Origin: Thermoleophilaceae bacterium
Lineage (GTDB): Bacteria > Actinomycetota > Thermoleophilia > Solirubrobacterales > Thermoleophilaceae
Length of the DNA: 44,900 nucleotides
Direction: 5' to 3'
Assembly: GCA_025928265.1 (NCBI GenBank)
Contig: JAICJV010000016.1
Location: forward strand, 1-44,900
Positions 17,603-26,522 of this stretch are shown in pieces. The notes beneath the pieces are model-generated. The model searched no databases and was not told the origin of the DNA. It was given only the letters and a program-made list of their open reading frames with translations. Position numbers and translations under genes: made by a program. How positions within the stretch are numbered: the first letter of the stretch is position 1; every line of letters starts with the position of its first letter.

Positions 17603-19966
17603 TCATCGCCCGGCGTGCACCGCCGCGGCCGGACCGCGCCCGAGCCGGCGCGAGAGCCACCAGCCGCCGGCCAGGACGAGCGTGCCGGCGGCGCCGATCG
17701 CGAGCGTCCATCCGAGCACGTCGTGCGGCAGGGTGAGCGCGTAGAACTCCCGCACCGCCTCGATCGGGAACAGCGCGAGAAACGCGGCGATCATCGCGGA
17801 CACGAGCAGCGCCCGCCGCCAGGTCAGCGGTAGGGCGAGAATCACGAGCACTCCGAAGCTCACGATCATCGTCGCCAGCGTCGCGCCCGTGCGCTGCTCG
17901 ACGAGCGGCAGGTCGTTGGCGCGGGCGAGCGAGAACGCGGCGAACGCGGCGACGGTGACCACGAGCCCGGCCGGGACGGCGAAGCGGAGCACGCGATCGA
18001 CGAAGCCCGGCACGTAGCGCCGCGCGTTGGGCGCAAGGGCCAAAAAGAACGCGGGAATGCCGATGGTCAGGGTGTCGATCACCGTGAGCTGGCGGGGAAG
18101 GAACGGGTACGGCCAGCCGGCGACGCCCACCGCGAGTGCAAGGAGCGCGGCCCAGACCGTCTTCGTGATGAAGAGGTTGGCCACACGCTCGATGTTCGCC
18201 ATCACCCGCCGGCCTTCCGCGACCACGCCCGGCAGGGTTGCGAACCGCCCGTCGAGCAGGACTATCTGCGCGACCGAACGCGTGGCGGGTGCGCCGGAGC
18301 CCATCGCCACGCCGAGGTCGGCGAGCTTCAGCGCGAGGGCGTCGTTGACGCCGTCGCCCGTCATCGCCACCGTATGGCCGCGCGCCTGAAGCGCCTTGAC
18401 CATCGCCTCCTTCTGGTGCGGCGTCACCCGGCCGAACACGGAGTGTTCCTCGAGGGCGCGCGCCAGCCCCTCGAGGTCGTCGGGCAGGTTCCTCGCGTCG
18501 CAGGGCCGGTCAGCGCCCGGCATGCCAAGCCGTGCCGCGACCGCCGCGACCGTCCCGGCGTTGTCGCCGGAGATGACCTTCGGCGCCACGCCCTGCTGAA
18601 CGAAGTAGTCCAGCGCGTCGGCCGCATCGGAGCGGACACGCTCGCTGAGCAGCACCAGTGCCGCCGCCTGGAGCCGGGGAGGCAGATCCTCCCCGTCGAG
18701 GTCGGCGTCCGTATGCGCGAACAGCAGCACTCGGCTGCCGGTTGCCGCGGCCTCGGCCGCACGCGTCAGCTCGGGGCCGTCGCGCTTCTGCCAGACCATC
18801 TCGGGCGCTCCGAGCACCCACGTGCCGTGGCCGTCGAAGGTCGCCGCGCTCCACTTCCGAGCCGACGAGAACGGAACCGCGGCCGTGCGAACCCAGCCGT
18901 CTGGGACCGGGTAGGCCGTGGCCACCGCGGCGAGTGTCGCGTTGCGGCCCTCCTCGTCGGCGAAGGCCCCGAGCGCGGCGTCGACGGGAGCCGAATCGTC
19001 GAGCCGCTCGATGCGATCGAAGCTGATCGTGCCGTCGGTGAGCGTGCCGGTCTTGTCGAAGCAGACGATGTCAACGCGAGCGAGCCCCTCGACGGCGGGC
19101 AGTTCCTGGACCAGCACCTTGCGGCGCGCAAGCGTGACCGCCGCCACGCCGAATGCGATGCTCGTGAGCAGGACGAGGCCCTGGGGAACCATCCCGACGA
19201 CGCCGGCGACCGCCCCGCTCACGGCCCCCTCCGTGTCGGCGTGGGCGCGCAACTGGCTCGCAAGCAGCAGGCCCGCGACCGGAAACAGCGCCCACGTGAC
19301 GAAGCGGAGGATGCGATTGACGCCCTCGACCAGCTCCGAACGCACCGGCGCGAAACGGCGCGCCTCCGCCGCCAGCTTTCGCGCATAGGCGTCAGGACCC
19401 ACAGCGGTCGCCTCGAAGCGCCCCGATCCGGCGACCACGAAGCTGCCCGAGAGCAGCGGCTCGCCCGCGTCCTTGCCGACCGGGTCGGACTCGCCGGTGA
19501 GCAGCGACTCGTCGACCTGAAGGCCTGACGACGCGCGGACCGTGCCGTCGGCCACGATCTGATCGCCGCTTCGCAACTCGCAGAGATCGCCCAGCACGAC
19601 GTCCTCCACCGCGACCTCGCGCGCCGTCCCGTCGCGCACCACTCGAGCGCGCGGCGCGCCCAGCACGGCGAGGCTGTCGAGGGTGTGCTTGGCCCGGACC
19701 TCCTGCACGATCCCGATCAGCGCATTGCTCACGAGGACGATGCCGAACAGCGCGTCCTGCGGCTGCCCCACCGCGAGGATCGCCACGAGCATCGCGCCCA
19801 GGATGGCGTTGAAGCGCGTGAAGACGTTGGCGCGCAGGATCTCGCCGAACGTGCGGCTCGAGCGCTCGCCACCGGCGTTTGTCTGACCGGCTCGAATACG
19901 GCTGGCGACCTCGGCTGAGCTCAGCCCCGCTGACGGCGTGCCCGTATCGGAGAGAGCGATCTGCAT
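17603..19966 (-). CDS. Cation-transporting P-type ATPase, CtpE-like
   Basis: A 787-residue membrane pump. Motifs: actuator LLTGES near 157, GMVPQGLVLLTS in the transport helix (PQGL where PEGL is common), phosphorylation site DKTGTLTDG near 303, VISGDNAGT, and hinge GDGVND near 540. About ten membrane helices are visible, six after the catalytic domain. The opening (LSSAEVASRIRAG, ANVFTRFNAILG, QDALFGIVL, VQEVRAK) resembles mycobacterial CtpE, a calcium importer, so Ca2+ is a possible substrate; that is by similarity only. The start is the ATG at 19966. Divergent from another P-type ATPase. Confidence 0.87.
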   Translation of the reverse strand: MQIALSDTGTPSAGLSSAEVASRIRAGQTNAGGERSSRTFGEILRANVFTRFNAILGAMLVAILAVGQPQDALFGIVLVSNALIGIVQEVRAKHTLDSLAVLGAPRARVVRDGTAREVAVEDVVLGDLCELRSGDQIVADGTVRASSGLQVDESLLTGESDPVGKDAGEPLLSGSFVVAGSGRFEATAVGPDAYARKLAAEARRFAPVRSELVEGVNRILRFVTWALFPVAGLLLASQLRAHADTEGAVSGAVAGVVGMVPQGLVLLTSIAFGVAAVTLARRKVLVQELPAVEGLARVDIVCFDKTGTLTDGTISFDRIERLDDSAPVDAALGAFADEEGRNATLAAVATAYPVPDGWVRTAAVPFSSARKWSAATFDGHGTWVLGAPEMVWQKRDGPELTRAAEAAATGSRVLLFAHTDADLDGEDLPPRLQAAALVLLSERVRSDAADALDYFVQQGVAPKVISGDNAGTVAAVAARLGMPGADRPCDARNLPDDLEGLARALEEHSVFGRVTPHQKEAMVKALQARGHTVAMTGDGVNDALALKLADLGVAMGSGAPATRSVAQIVLLDGRFATLPGVVAEGRRVMANIERVANLFITKTVWAALLALAVGVAGWPYPFLPRQLTVIDTLTIGIPAFFLALAPNARRYVPGFVDRVLRFAVPAGLVVTVAAFAAFSLARANDLPLVEQRTGATLATMIVSFGVLVILALPLTWRRALLVSAMIAAFLALFPIEAVREFYALTLPHDVLGWTLAIGAAGTLVLAGGWWLSRRLGRGPAAAVHAGR

Positions 19967-19977
19967 CGCCCCCAGGC

Positions 19978-20026
19978 TGTCATGACAACGCCGCTGCGCG
20001 CCGCGGACTGACCGCAGCGCGGCGCG
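19978..20026. promoter_or_regulatory. Palindromes between the divergent ATPase genes
   Basis: TGTCATGACA (19978-19987) is a perfect 10-bp palindrome, and CGCGCCGCG (19997-20005) pairs with CGCGGCGCG (20018-20026). The region must hold two divergent promoters, but I cannot place hexamers. GGAGG at about 20026-20030 stands before an ATG (20038) in another frame, which would make a short leader peptide overlapping the plus-strand ATPase start. Confidence 0.3.
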
Positions 20027-20072
20027 GAGGTGTACGGATGTCGCCGTTCGCGCGGCGAGCCATCCTGTGGCC

Positions 20073-21992
20073 ATGGCTTCCGCCGACTTGGCGCCGCAGT
20101 CAGTGTCGACACGGCCGCGAGCGTCGATCAAGTCCACCCTCACCCTGATCGTCGAGCACCGCGCTCGCATCCTCGCGACGATCGCGCTCGTCGTTCTCGC
20201 GTCGGGCGGGATCCTGCACCTGGCCGGCGCCGGCAGCGCGGGCGACGCGGTCTGGGCCGCGGGCGTCGCGATACTCGCTGCCGAGCTCGCGGTGGAGGTC
20301 GTCCGGACGATCGTCGTCGAGCGCCACCTCGGGGTCGACACGATCGCGCTGCTGGCGATGATCGGCTCGCTCGTCCTCGGCGAGGAGCTCGCCGGCGCCG
20401 TCGTCGCGCTGATGTTCTCGGGTGGTGCGGCGCTCGAGGATGTCGCCGCGACGCGGGCCCGGCGGGAGCTGACGGCACTCATCCAGCGCGCGCCGACGAT
20501 CGCCCAGCTGCGGATCGGCGAGCGCATCGAGCCCGTGCCGGTCGACCGGGTGGGAGTCGGGGACATCGTGGTCGTGCGCACCGGCGAGGTCGTGCCGGTC
20601 GACGGTCGGGTGACGAGCGACGAGGCCGTCGTCGACACGAGCACCCTCACCGGCGAGCCGCTGCCGCTGACGCTGACGGCGGGGATGGAGGTCTTGAGCG
20701 GCGTCGCGAACGCCGGTGCCCCGTTTGACGTCGCCGCGCAGCGTCCGGCCGTCGAGAGCGCCTACGCCGCGCTCGTGCGGCTCGTCGAGCAGGCGCAGTC
20801 CCAGCGCGCGCCGTTCGTCCGCCTCGCCGACCGCTACGCAGGGTTCTTCCTGATCGCGACGCTGCTCGTGGCCGGCTCGGCATGGGCCTTCAGCGGCGAC
20901 CCTGTCCGCGCTCTGGCGGTCGTCGTGGTCGCCACGCCATGCCCGCTGATCCTTGCCGCACCGATCGCCCTGGTCTCGGGTGTGTCCCGCGCCGCGCGCG
21001 CCGGCGTGATCGTGAAGGGCGCGGGCGTGATCGAGACGCTCGGAGCTGCGCGCACGGTCCTGTTCGACAAGACCGGGACGCTGACGGCGGGCACACCGGC
21101 GATCCGCGAGATCCTGCCGGCGAACGGCACGGCGCCCGCCGAGCTGCTGCGGCTCGCGGCCTCCGTGGACCAGATGTCCGCGCACGTGCTCGGCGCGGCG
21201 CTCGTGGACGCGGCGCAGGAGGCAGGGCTCGAACTCGACACGCCGATCGACGTTCGCGAGGACCCGGGGCAGGGCATCGTCGGGACGATCGACGGCCGCA
21301 CCGTCGCCGTCGGCAGCCGGTTCTTCCTGACATCCGTGGGCGTCCTGGCCGAGGAGATCGCGTCCGCGGCCGTTCTGAGCGGCCGCGGGTCAGGCGAGGC
21401 TCGGGTGCTCGTCGGTGTGGACGGCCGTCTCGCCGGGGTCATCGTGATGGCGGACGAGCTTCGGCCGGAGGCGGGACGGATCGTCGACCGCCTGCGCGCC
21501 AAGGGCGTGCGCCACATCGCGATGGTGTCCGGCGATCGCCGGTCGGTCGCCGAGCGTGTGGGACGCGAGCTCGGTGTCGATCGGGTCTACGCGGAGCAGT
21601 CGCCGGAGGAGAAGCTCGCGGTCGTCCGGCAGCTGCGCGCGGACGAGGAGCTGCGACCGGTGATCATGGTCGGCGACGGCGTGAACGATGCGCCCGCACT
21701 CGCGCTCGCGGACCTCGGGATCGCGATGGGCGCGGCAGGCGCGACGGTCTCGTCCGAGACCGCGGATGCCGTCATCACCGTCGATCGCGTCGACCGCGTA
21801 GCGGACGCGGTCCACATCGGGAGGCGAGCGCTGTTCATCGCGCGGCAGAGCGTGCTGGTCGGAATGGGGCTCAGCCTCGCCGCGATGGGAGTGGCGGCGT
21901 TCGGGTATCTGCCGCCCGTCGCCGGCGCGCTGTTCCAGGAGGTCATCGACCTCGCGGTGATCGTCAACGCGCTGCGGGCCCTGCGCGGCTGA
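20073..21992 (+). CDS. Heavy-metal P-type ATPase without N-terminal metal-binding domain
   Basis: A 639-residue P1B-type pump. Motifs: STLTGEP, transport-site ATPCPLILAAPI (CPL in place of the usual CPC or CPH), DKTGTLTAG near 332, MVSGDRR, and GDGVNDAPALALADLGIAMG near 533. The usual His-Pro locus reads SAHVLGAAL, with the His kept and the Pro lost. There is no N-terminal CxxC or His-rich domain, so the chain starts almost directly at the first helix. The metal is unclear; the CPL signature does not assign it. GTG at 20067 is an alternative start. A glyoxalase-like gene follows. Confidence 0.88.
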   Translation: MASADLAPQSVSTRPRASIKSTLTLIVEHRARILATIALVVLASGGILHLAGAGSAGDAVWAAGVAILAAELAVEVVRTIVVERHLGVDTIALLAMIGSLVLGEELAGAVVALMFSGGAALEDVAATRARRELTALIQRAPTIAQLRIGERIEPVPVDRVGVGDIVVVRTGEVVPVDGRVTSDEAVVDTSTLTGEPLPLTLTAGMEVLSGVANAGAPFDVAAQRPAVESAYAALVRLVEQAQSQRAPFVRLADRYAGFFLIATLLVAGSAWAFSGDPVRALAVVVVATPCPLILAAPIALVSGVSRAARAGVIVKGAGVIETLGAARTVLFDKTGTLTAGTPAIREILPANGTAPAELLRLAASVDQMSAHVLGAALVDAAQEAGLELDTPIDVREDPGQGIVGTIDGRTVAVGSRFFLTSVGVLAEEIASAAVLSGRGSGEARVLVGVDGRLAGVIVMADELRPEAGRIVDRLRAKGVRHIAMVSGDRRSVAERVGRELGVDRVYAEQSPEEKLAVVRQLRADEELRPVIMVGDGVNDAPALALADLGIAMGAAGATVSSETADAVITVDRVDRVADAVHIGRRALFIARQSVLVGMGLSLAAMGVAAFGYLPPVAGALFQEVIDLAVIVNALRALRG

Positions 21993-22082
21993 GAAGCCGG
22001 GCCTCCGCAGGTGATCGCGTGTCACGTCTGCCGGTCCCCGCGTGTCGTGGGAGTAGTGACCACGACCACCGGAGGAACGGCA

Positions 22083-22460
22083 ATGTTGGAGAAGGTCTTC
22101 TACACGAGCGTGCTCGTCAGCGACCAGGACAAGGCGCTCGACTTCTACACGAACGTCCTCGGTCTCGAGAAGCGTGTCGAGAACCCGACACCGGACGGAC
22201 CGCGGTTTCTGACCGTCGGCGTCAAGGGGGACGACTTCCAGCTGGTTCTCTGGCCCGGAACGCCGGGGCAGGCCGAGCCGGCGATGGGGCGGCCTCCGGC
22301 TTCGATCACGATCGAGACCGACGACTGCCGGAGGACGGTCGAGGAGCTGAAGTCGCGCGGGGTCGAGTTCGTCTCGGACGTGCTCGAGTTCCCGTGGGGC
22401 TACGTGGCGCAGTTCCAGGACACCGACGGCAACCGGCTGCAGGTGCGGCAGGGGCGCTAG
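22083..22460 (+). CDS. VOC/glyoxalase-fold protein
   Basis: A 125-residue protein of the vicinal oxygen chelate superfamily. The N-terminal half (VLVSDQDKALDFYTNVLGLEKR) and the C-terminal half (VAQFQDTDGNRLQVRQ) give the paired beta-alpha-beta-beta-beta pattern. Its pattern resembles small stand-alone members of unknown substrate. GGAGGA precedes the ATG at 22083. It ends ten bases from the convergent TetR gene. Confidence 0.85.
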   Translation: MLEKVFYTSVLVSDQDKALDFYTNVLGLEKRVENPTPDGPRFLTVGVKGDDFQLVLWPGTPGQAEPAMGRPPASITIETDDCRRTVEELKSRGVEFVSDVLEFPWGYVAQFQDTDGNRLQVRQGR

Positions 22461-22470
22461 CTGGTCCGGC

Positions 22471-23079
22471 TCAGCGGAGCAGCGTGCTCGTCAGCGTGGC
22501 GGCGATCCACCGCTCGCAGTCGTCATAGCTCCAGCCGTGGTCCTGCGTGAGCTGCGCGTAGACCGGGTGCCAGGTCAGCGTGGCCATCAGCGCGGCGGCC
22601 TCGTCCGCTGTGATCCCGTCGCGCAGCGCGCCGAGCGCCTCCAGCTTCTTCGCCGACCAGGCCGTCCCCTCATGGTGGCGCCGCTTGCCCTCCTCGGCCG
22701 CCGCCGCGACATCGGGCTCGCCCGGCGGCGCTGAGATGAGGGCACCGACGATGTCGCCGCAGCGCTCGTTCAGCTGCCTCGTCAGTCGCGCGCCGAGCGC
22801 GATGATCTCGCGCGGGTCGTCACTGTCGGCCACCTGCCGTGCGAGCGTCGCGACGTCCGCCTCCTCGTCCACCAGATCCACGAGGGCGAGCAGCAACTCC
22901 CTTTTCGAGCCGCAGCTCGCGTAGATCGTCTGGATCGCCACGCCGGCCTCGCGCGCGATGTCGGCCATCGACGTGGCCGCGTATCCCCGCTTCGCGAACA
23001 GGCGGCGGGCTGCGCGCAGGATGTCCCGCCGCGTGGCCTCCGCCTGTTGTTGTCGGCGTACGGACTGGTAGGTGGCCAT
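22471..23079 (-). CDS. TetR-family transcription regulator
   Basis: A 202-residue regulator. The N-terminal helix-turn-helix (RRDILRAARRLFAKRGYAATSMADIAREAGVAIQTIYASCGSK, about 17-60) is typical; the helical C-terminal domain would bind a ligand. It is divergent from a SnoaL-like gene with an extended dyad between them, so it probably represses that operon and itself. The ATG at 23079 has no strong ribosome site. Confidence 0.9.
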   Translation of the reverse strand: MATYQSVRRQQQAEATRRDILRAARRLFAKRGYAATSMADIAREAGVAIQTIYASCGSKRELLLALVDLVDEEADVATLARQVADSDDPREIIALGARLTRQLNERCGDIVGALISAPPGEPDVAAAAEEGKRRHHEGTAWSAKKLEALGALRDGITADEAAALMATLTWHPVYAQLTQDHGWSYDDCERWIAATLTSTLLR

Positions 23080-23100
23080 TGCTTGACAGGGTAGCGGAGC

Positions 23101-23137
23101 CTGGAGTAAGCCTCTAGTCGTTAGAGGGTCATTCCAG
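23101..23137. promoter_or_regulatory. TetR operator, 37-bp extended dyad
   Basis: The core CCTCTA-GTCGT-TAGAGG (23111-23127) is a perfect 17-bp palindrome. An outer pair CTGGA (23101-23105) and TCCAG (23133-23137) is centred on exactly the same base. It lies between the TetR and SnoaL-like genes, where a dimer or pair of dimers would block both. Confidence 0.72.
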
Positions 23138-23175
23138 TGAATATGTGGACCTTCTGAGAAAGGAGGAGCAGGTTC

Positions 23176-23592
23176 ATGAGCACAACCGCGACATCGAACG
23201 TCGGCCTCTGCGTCAGGGCGCAGCTGGAGCTGTTCGGTGCGGGCCGGCTCGAGCTGGCCGACGAGCTCGTGACGCCCGACTGCGTGGACCACGGCGACGC
23301 CGGCGCGCCACACGGACCCGAGGGGATCAAGGGCGTCGTGCTCTGGCTGCGTGCCGCGTTCCCGGACCTCGCCTACGAGATCGAGGACGCATTCGGCGAC
23401 GGCGACCGCGTCGCGCTGCGCTGCACGGTGCGCGGGACGCACAAGGGTGAGCTGCTCGGCCACCCACCCACCGGGCGCAGCTTCGCCGCCCAGCAGATTC
23501 ACATCTTCCGCGTCGAGGACGGGCGGATCGCCGAGCACTGGGCGTGCCGCGACGACGTCGGAATGATGCGGCAGCTCGGCCTCGCCGGCTGA
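23176..23592 (+). CDS. SnoaL-like (ester cyclase type) protein
   Basis: A 138-residue protein of the SnoaL/NTF2-like fold. Family features are LFGAGRLELADELVTPDCVDHG near 20-40, GVVLWLRAAFPDL, and FRVEDGRIAEHWACRDDVGMMRQLG at the end. Such proteins are small cyclases or isomerases, or of unknown role. AAGGAGGAG stands just before the ATG. It is first gene of an operon with the membrane protein that starts 31 bases after its stop, and is likely under TetR control. Confidence 0.87.
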   Translation: MSTTATSNVGLCVRAQLELFGAGRLELADELVTPDCVDHGDAGAPHGPEGIKGVVLWLRAAFPDLAYEIEDAFGDGDRVALRCTVRGTHKGELLGHPPTGRSFAAQQIHIFRVEDGRIAEHWACRDDVGMMRQLGLAG

Positions 23593-23622
23593 CCCGCCCC
23601 ACCCCTACGCAAGGAGAAATCC

Positions 23623-24291
23623 ATGTCACGCACATCACTCGCGGGTGCGGCGGCGCTGCTCGCCGCGCCGGCATTGGCGATCGTCGGCACGCTGGTCCAG
23701 CCGACGCTGTCGGACGACGCCTCGAAGCAGGTCGCCGCGCTCACCGATCACCGCGCCGCGACGATCACCGGGATCGCGCTTCAGGCGATCGCGATCACGC
23801 TGCTGATCGGCGGGGTGATCTGGCTCGCGCTCACCCTCGCCCCGCGTGCCGAGCGCTGGGCGACCGTGGGCGGCATCCTCGCCGTGCTCGGCTCGCTGAT
23901 CGTCCTGTTCGAGAACGGCATCGCGGCGGCGGCGCCGTCGGTCGTGCGCGGGCTCGACCCGACCGCGGCCACCGCGGCGCTCGACCGAATCCAGTCGAGT
24001 ACGGCGGTCTCGGCGCTCGAGCCGCTGTCGCTGCTCGGCGACATCGGGCTTGCACTGCTCGCCATCGGCGCCGTGAAGGTCGGCGTGTCGCGGATCGCCG
24101 CGGCCGCGATCATCGTCGGCGCGTTCGGCGAGGGGATCGGCTTCGGCAGCGGGACGAAGCCGCTGGTCGTCGTCGCGTTCGCGATCCTGCTCATCGGGCT
24201 CGTGCAACTCGTCCGGACGCTGGTTGAAGCACGATCCACGGCGTGGGAGTTCGCCGGCAGCCCGGCGACCTCGCCGGCGCACGCGCCGTAG
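23623..24291 (+). CDS. Multi-pass membrane protein, second gene of TetR-controlled pair
   Basis: A 222-residue protein with about six hydrophobic helices (near 5-25, 45-68, 78-100, 130-150, 158-172 and 185-200), a Ser/Ala tail and no catalytic motif I can recognise. It resembles DUF4386-type membrane proteins by length and helix pattern, but I am not sure of the family. AAGGAG precedes the ATG. Placement after the SnoaL-like gene suggests a shared stress or detoxification response. Confidence 0.75.
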   Translation: MSRTSLAGAAALLAAPALAIVGTLVQPTLSDDASKQVAALTDHRAATITGIALQAIAITLLIGGVIWLALTLAPRAERWATVGGILAVLGSLIVLFENGIAAAAPSVVRGLDPTAATAALDRIQSSTAVSALEPLSLLGDIGLALLAIGAVKVGVSRIAAAAIIVGAFGEGIGFGSGTKPLVVVAFAILLIGLVQLVRTLVEARSTAWEFAGSPATSPAHAP

Positions 24292-24320
24292 GGAGGCGCG
24301 CTCGACGCGGCGCGGGGCCG

Positions 24321-25346
24321 TCAGCGAACGCGGGCGATCGCCACTCGCTCGCGCGGCCCCGCGACCCGTGTACCGACCACGAGCAACCCGCCACGCGGAT
24401 CGGCCGCGACGCTCAGCTGCGGCCCGTTCGGCAGCGGCGGCGAGCGGAAGGCATGATCGACCTGTCCCGACGGTGTCAGGCGCACGAGCGTGCCGCGCGC
24501 GTCGATCCGCCCCGCAAGCACGATCCAACCGTGCTCATCGACCGCAACCCCCGTGGCGAACGCCTCCTCCGCTCCCGGGACGATGGCCACGCCGCGTGTG
24601 CCGAACGCCGGGTCGAGCGCGCCGCCGGGTGTGGCGCGCAGCGCGATGAACTTCGATCTCCCACCCCGCCGGCCGCTCGCCGCGATCACGGCACGGCCGC
24701 TCGAGTCGAGCGCCAGCGCTCGCGCCACCGTGCCGTCGGCGCCCGACGGCAGGATCCGCGGCGCGCCGCCGGCGCGCGCGACGAACACGTCGCTGCTGCC
24801 GCTCGAGTCGTACGCCGTGCCTGCCACCACGATCGCACCGGTTCGCGTGACGGCCACGCCGGCGGCGCTCAGCGACCTATCGCGCATCCCGATGAACGTG
24901 GTGCCGAGCCTGTGGCCGCTGCCGTCGTAGCGCATCACCGCGACGACGCGGCGGCCCGAGCGCGTCGCGTCGGCAACGAGCACGGCTCCGCCGCCGGGCA
25001 CATCGGCGACACCCCGCGCGAGCGCATCGCCGTCGCCGACCGGCTTGCGCGCGCCCGGTACGAGCTCCGGCACGTAGCGCCCATCCGAGAAGACCGTCGC
25101 GGCCGCGAGGCCTGTGGGCGTCACTGCCGCGACGGTGCCCTGAACGCGCGCGACGTCGGAGCCATGCACCACGAACCCCTGCCCGCCAACGACGACCTTC
25201 CCATTCGCGCCGACAGCCACGGCCGTCGCCGCCCCGGGAGGCAGCGCCGTCCCGTGCTTCTCCCCCGGCCGCGTGGCGAGCACGACGACCACGACGGCGA
25301 TCAGCGCCGCGACCGCTGCGAGGAGGAGGCGGCGCCGGGTCGTCAC
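24321..25346 (-). CDS. Membrane-anchored delta-60 repeat beta-propeller protein
   Basis: A 341-residue protein with an N-terminal anchor helix (RRRLLLAAVAALIAVVVVVLA) and then beta-rich repeats. One clear delta-60 unit is TPGGALDPAFGTRGVAIV near 245, and a second, weaker one is TPSGQVDHAF. The extracellular part would fold as a propeller. The GTG start overlaps the stop of the upstream glycoside hydrolase gene by four bases (GTGA), so the two are translated together. Function unknown; a surface role is inferred from export. Confidence 0.78.
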   Translation of the reverse strand: MTTRRRLLLAAVAALIAVVVVVLATRPGEKHGTALPPGAATAVAVGANGKVVVGGQGFVVHGSDVARVQGTVAAVTPTGLAAATVFSDGRYVPELVPGARKPVGDGDALARGVADVPGGGAVLVADATRSGRRVVAVMRYDGSGHRLGTTFIGMRDRSLSAAGVAVTRTGAIVVAGTAYDSSGSSDVFVARAGGAPRILPSGADGTVARALALDSSGRAVIAASGRRGGRSKFIALRATPGGALDPAFGTRGVAIVPGAEEAFATGVAVDEHGWIVLAGRIDARGTLVRLTPSGQVDHAFRSPPLPNGPQLSVAADPRGGLLVVGTRVAGPRERVAIARVR

Positions 25347-26428
25347 GGCAGCTGCGACCAGGCGTAGTAGGCCGGGCGCGGGGTGCCGTCGAGGTCGCAG
25401 AGCCCCGAGTCGTAATTCGCATCCGTCACGAACAGGTACTGGCACACGAGCGCGACTCCCGCACCGTCGGGCCCGAACGCCAGCCGCCGCATCGACCGCT
25501 CGATCAGCGCCGCCTGCCTCAGCCGCGCGGCTGCCGGGTCGTGCACCCCAAGCTGGTCGATCCGCGCGCCGGACTCCGTCACGAGGATCTCCTGAGATCC
25601 GCCCCAGCGCCCGCTCAGCATCTCGCGCACGCGCGCGAGGCTGGAGCGGTCGCCGCCGCGGTCGTTCTCCACATCGCCGTAGTTGTGATGCGACCATGCG
25701 AACCGCGCGCCCGGCTTGAAGCCGCGCTGGTCGAGCGTGTCGAGCAGCTCACGCGTAAAGACGTCGTACGCGGTCCGCTGCGACGACCCGTCATCCACGT
25801 CCGCGGTCGCCGGCCCGACGAGCAGCGGCGCACCGGAATGCCGGCCCGCGACTTCCGATGCCGTTTCCATCATCTGCGCGACGGCCGCGACCACTCGGCT
25901 CTGCGGCCGCAGCTGGAGATTGGGCTCGTTCACGATCTCGAGCGCTTCGACCTTGCCGGCGTAGCGCGCGATCAGCGCGTCGAGCCACTTCCCCCATGCG
26001 CTCGACGGCGACAGGTCGGCCGGCAGGTTGAAGGTCGCGTCCTGGCCGCCGCCGCTCGCCCACTGGGCGAAACGCCACGCCGTGATCATCACCTTGAGCC
26101 CATCGGCGCGGGCGGCGGCCACATCGGCATCGAGTGCGCTGAAGTCGGGCGGCCGCGATGCGTCCGGCTGCACGCGTGGCCAATCCGCCCACAGCTTGAC
26201 CCACGGCGTGGCGGTCTCGGCAAAGCGCGCGCGGTTGGTCACGTAGCGCTGCTGATCGCCCACACCACCCGGGCCGAGCGACACGCCGCGCGCGAGCCGC
26301 TGCATCGCCGCGGGCGGCACCGGCTGACCGGCCTGAGCGAGCACGCGAACGCCGGAGCCCGCCATCACGAGCCCGGCGCCGAGCGCGCCGCGGCGAAGCA
26401 GCGCCCGCCGAGTGAGCGATCGCGTCAC
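25343..26428 (-). CDS. Exported glycoside hydrolase, clan A-like, Tat signal
   Basis: A 361-residue enzyme. The N-terminus (RRALLRRGALGAGLVMAGSG) looks like a twin-arginine signal. The TIM-barrel part has VEALEIVNEPNL near 160-171, where Glu is the likely acid/base, and EILVTESGARID near 278, where the second Glu is the likely nucleophile; these fit clan A families such as GH5 or GH39. Substrate is unknown. It precedes the delta-60 gene with a 4-base overlap, and follows the epimerase fusion gene on the same strand after a large inverted repeat. Confidence 0.82.
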   Translation of the reverse strand: MTRSLTRRALLRRGALGAGLVMAGSGVRVLAQAGQPVPPAAMQRLARGVSLGPGGVGDQQRYVTNRARFAETATPWVKLWADWPRVQPDASRPPDFSALDADVAAARADGLKVMITAWRFAQWASGGGQDATFNLPADLSPSSAWGKWLDALIARYAGKVEALEIVNEPNLQLRPQSRVVAAVAQMMETASEVAGRHSGAPLLVGPATADVDDGSSQRTAYDVFTRELLDTLDQRGFKPGARFAWSHHNYGDVENDRGGDRSSLARVREMLSGRWGGSQEILVTESGARIDQLGVHDPAAARLRQAALIERSMRRLAFGPDGAGVALVCQYLFVTDANYDSGLCDLDGTPRPAYYAWSQLP

Positions 26429-26446
26429 GCCGGGGACGGTACGAGC

Positions 26447-26522
26447 TAGATGGTTGTTTTCACGGGAGCGTGTGTGCGGGGCGCGTCATCCGCGCGTGCG
26501 GGCCCGTGGAATCAACCATCTA
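26447..26522 (-). terminator. Large nested inverted repeat overlapping a stop codon
   Basis: TAGATGGTTG (26447-26456) and CAACCATCTA (26513-26522) are a perfect 10-bp inverted repeat. Inside, CACGGG (26461-26466) pairs with CCCGTG (26503-26508), separated from the outer stem by 4-base loops on each side. The outer arm contains the epimerase fusion stop codon. It probably terminates or insulates that transcript before the hydrolase gene; no U-run is present. Confidence 0.55.

Noticed and set aside
20038-20148. 36-codon leader frame with good GGAGG site ahead of the heavy-metal ATPase
   Set aside because: It overlaps the ATPase start in another frame, and its Arg/Pro/Trp-rich product looks random; kept only as a remark.
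24224-25367. Plus-strand frame opposite the delta-60 gene
   Set aside because: Arg- and His-rich product without motifs; the minus-strand gene has anchor helix, delta-60 unit and coupled start.
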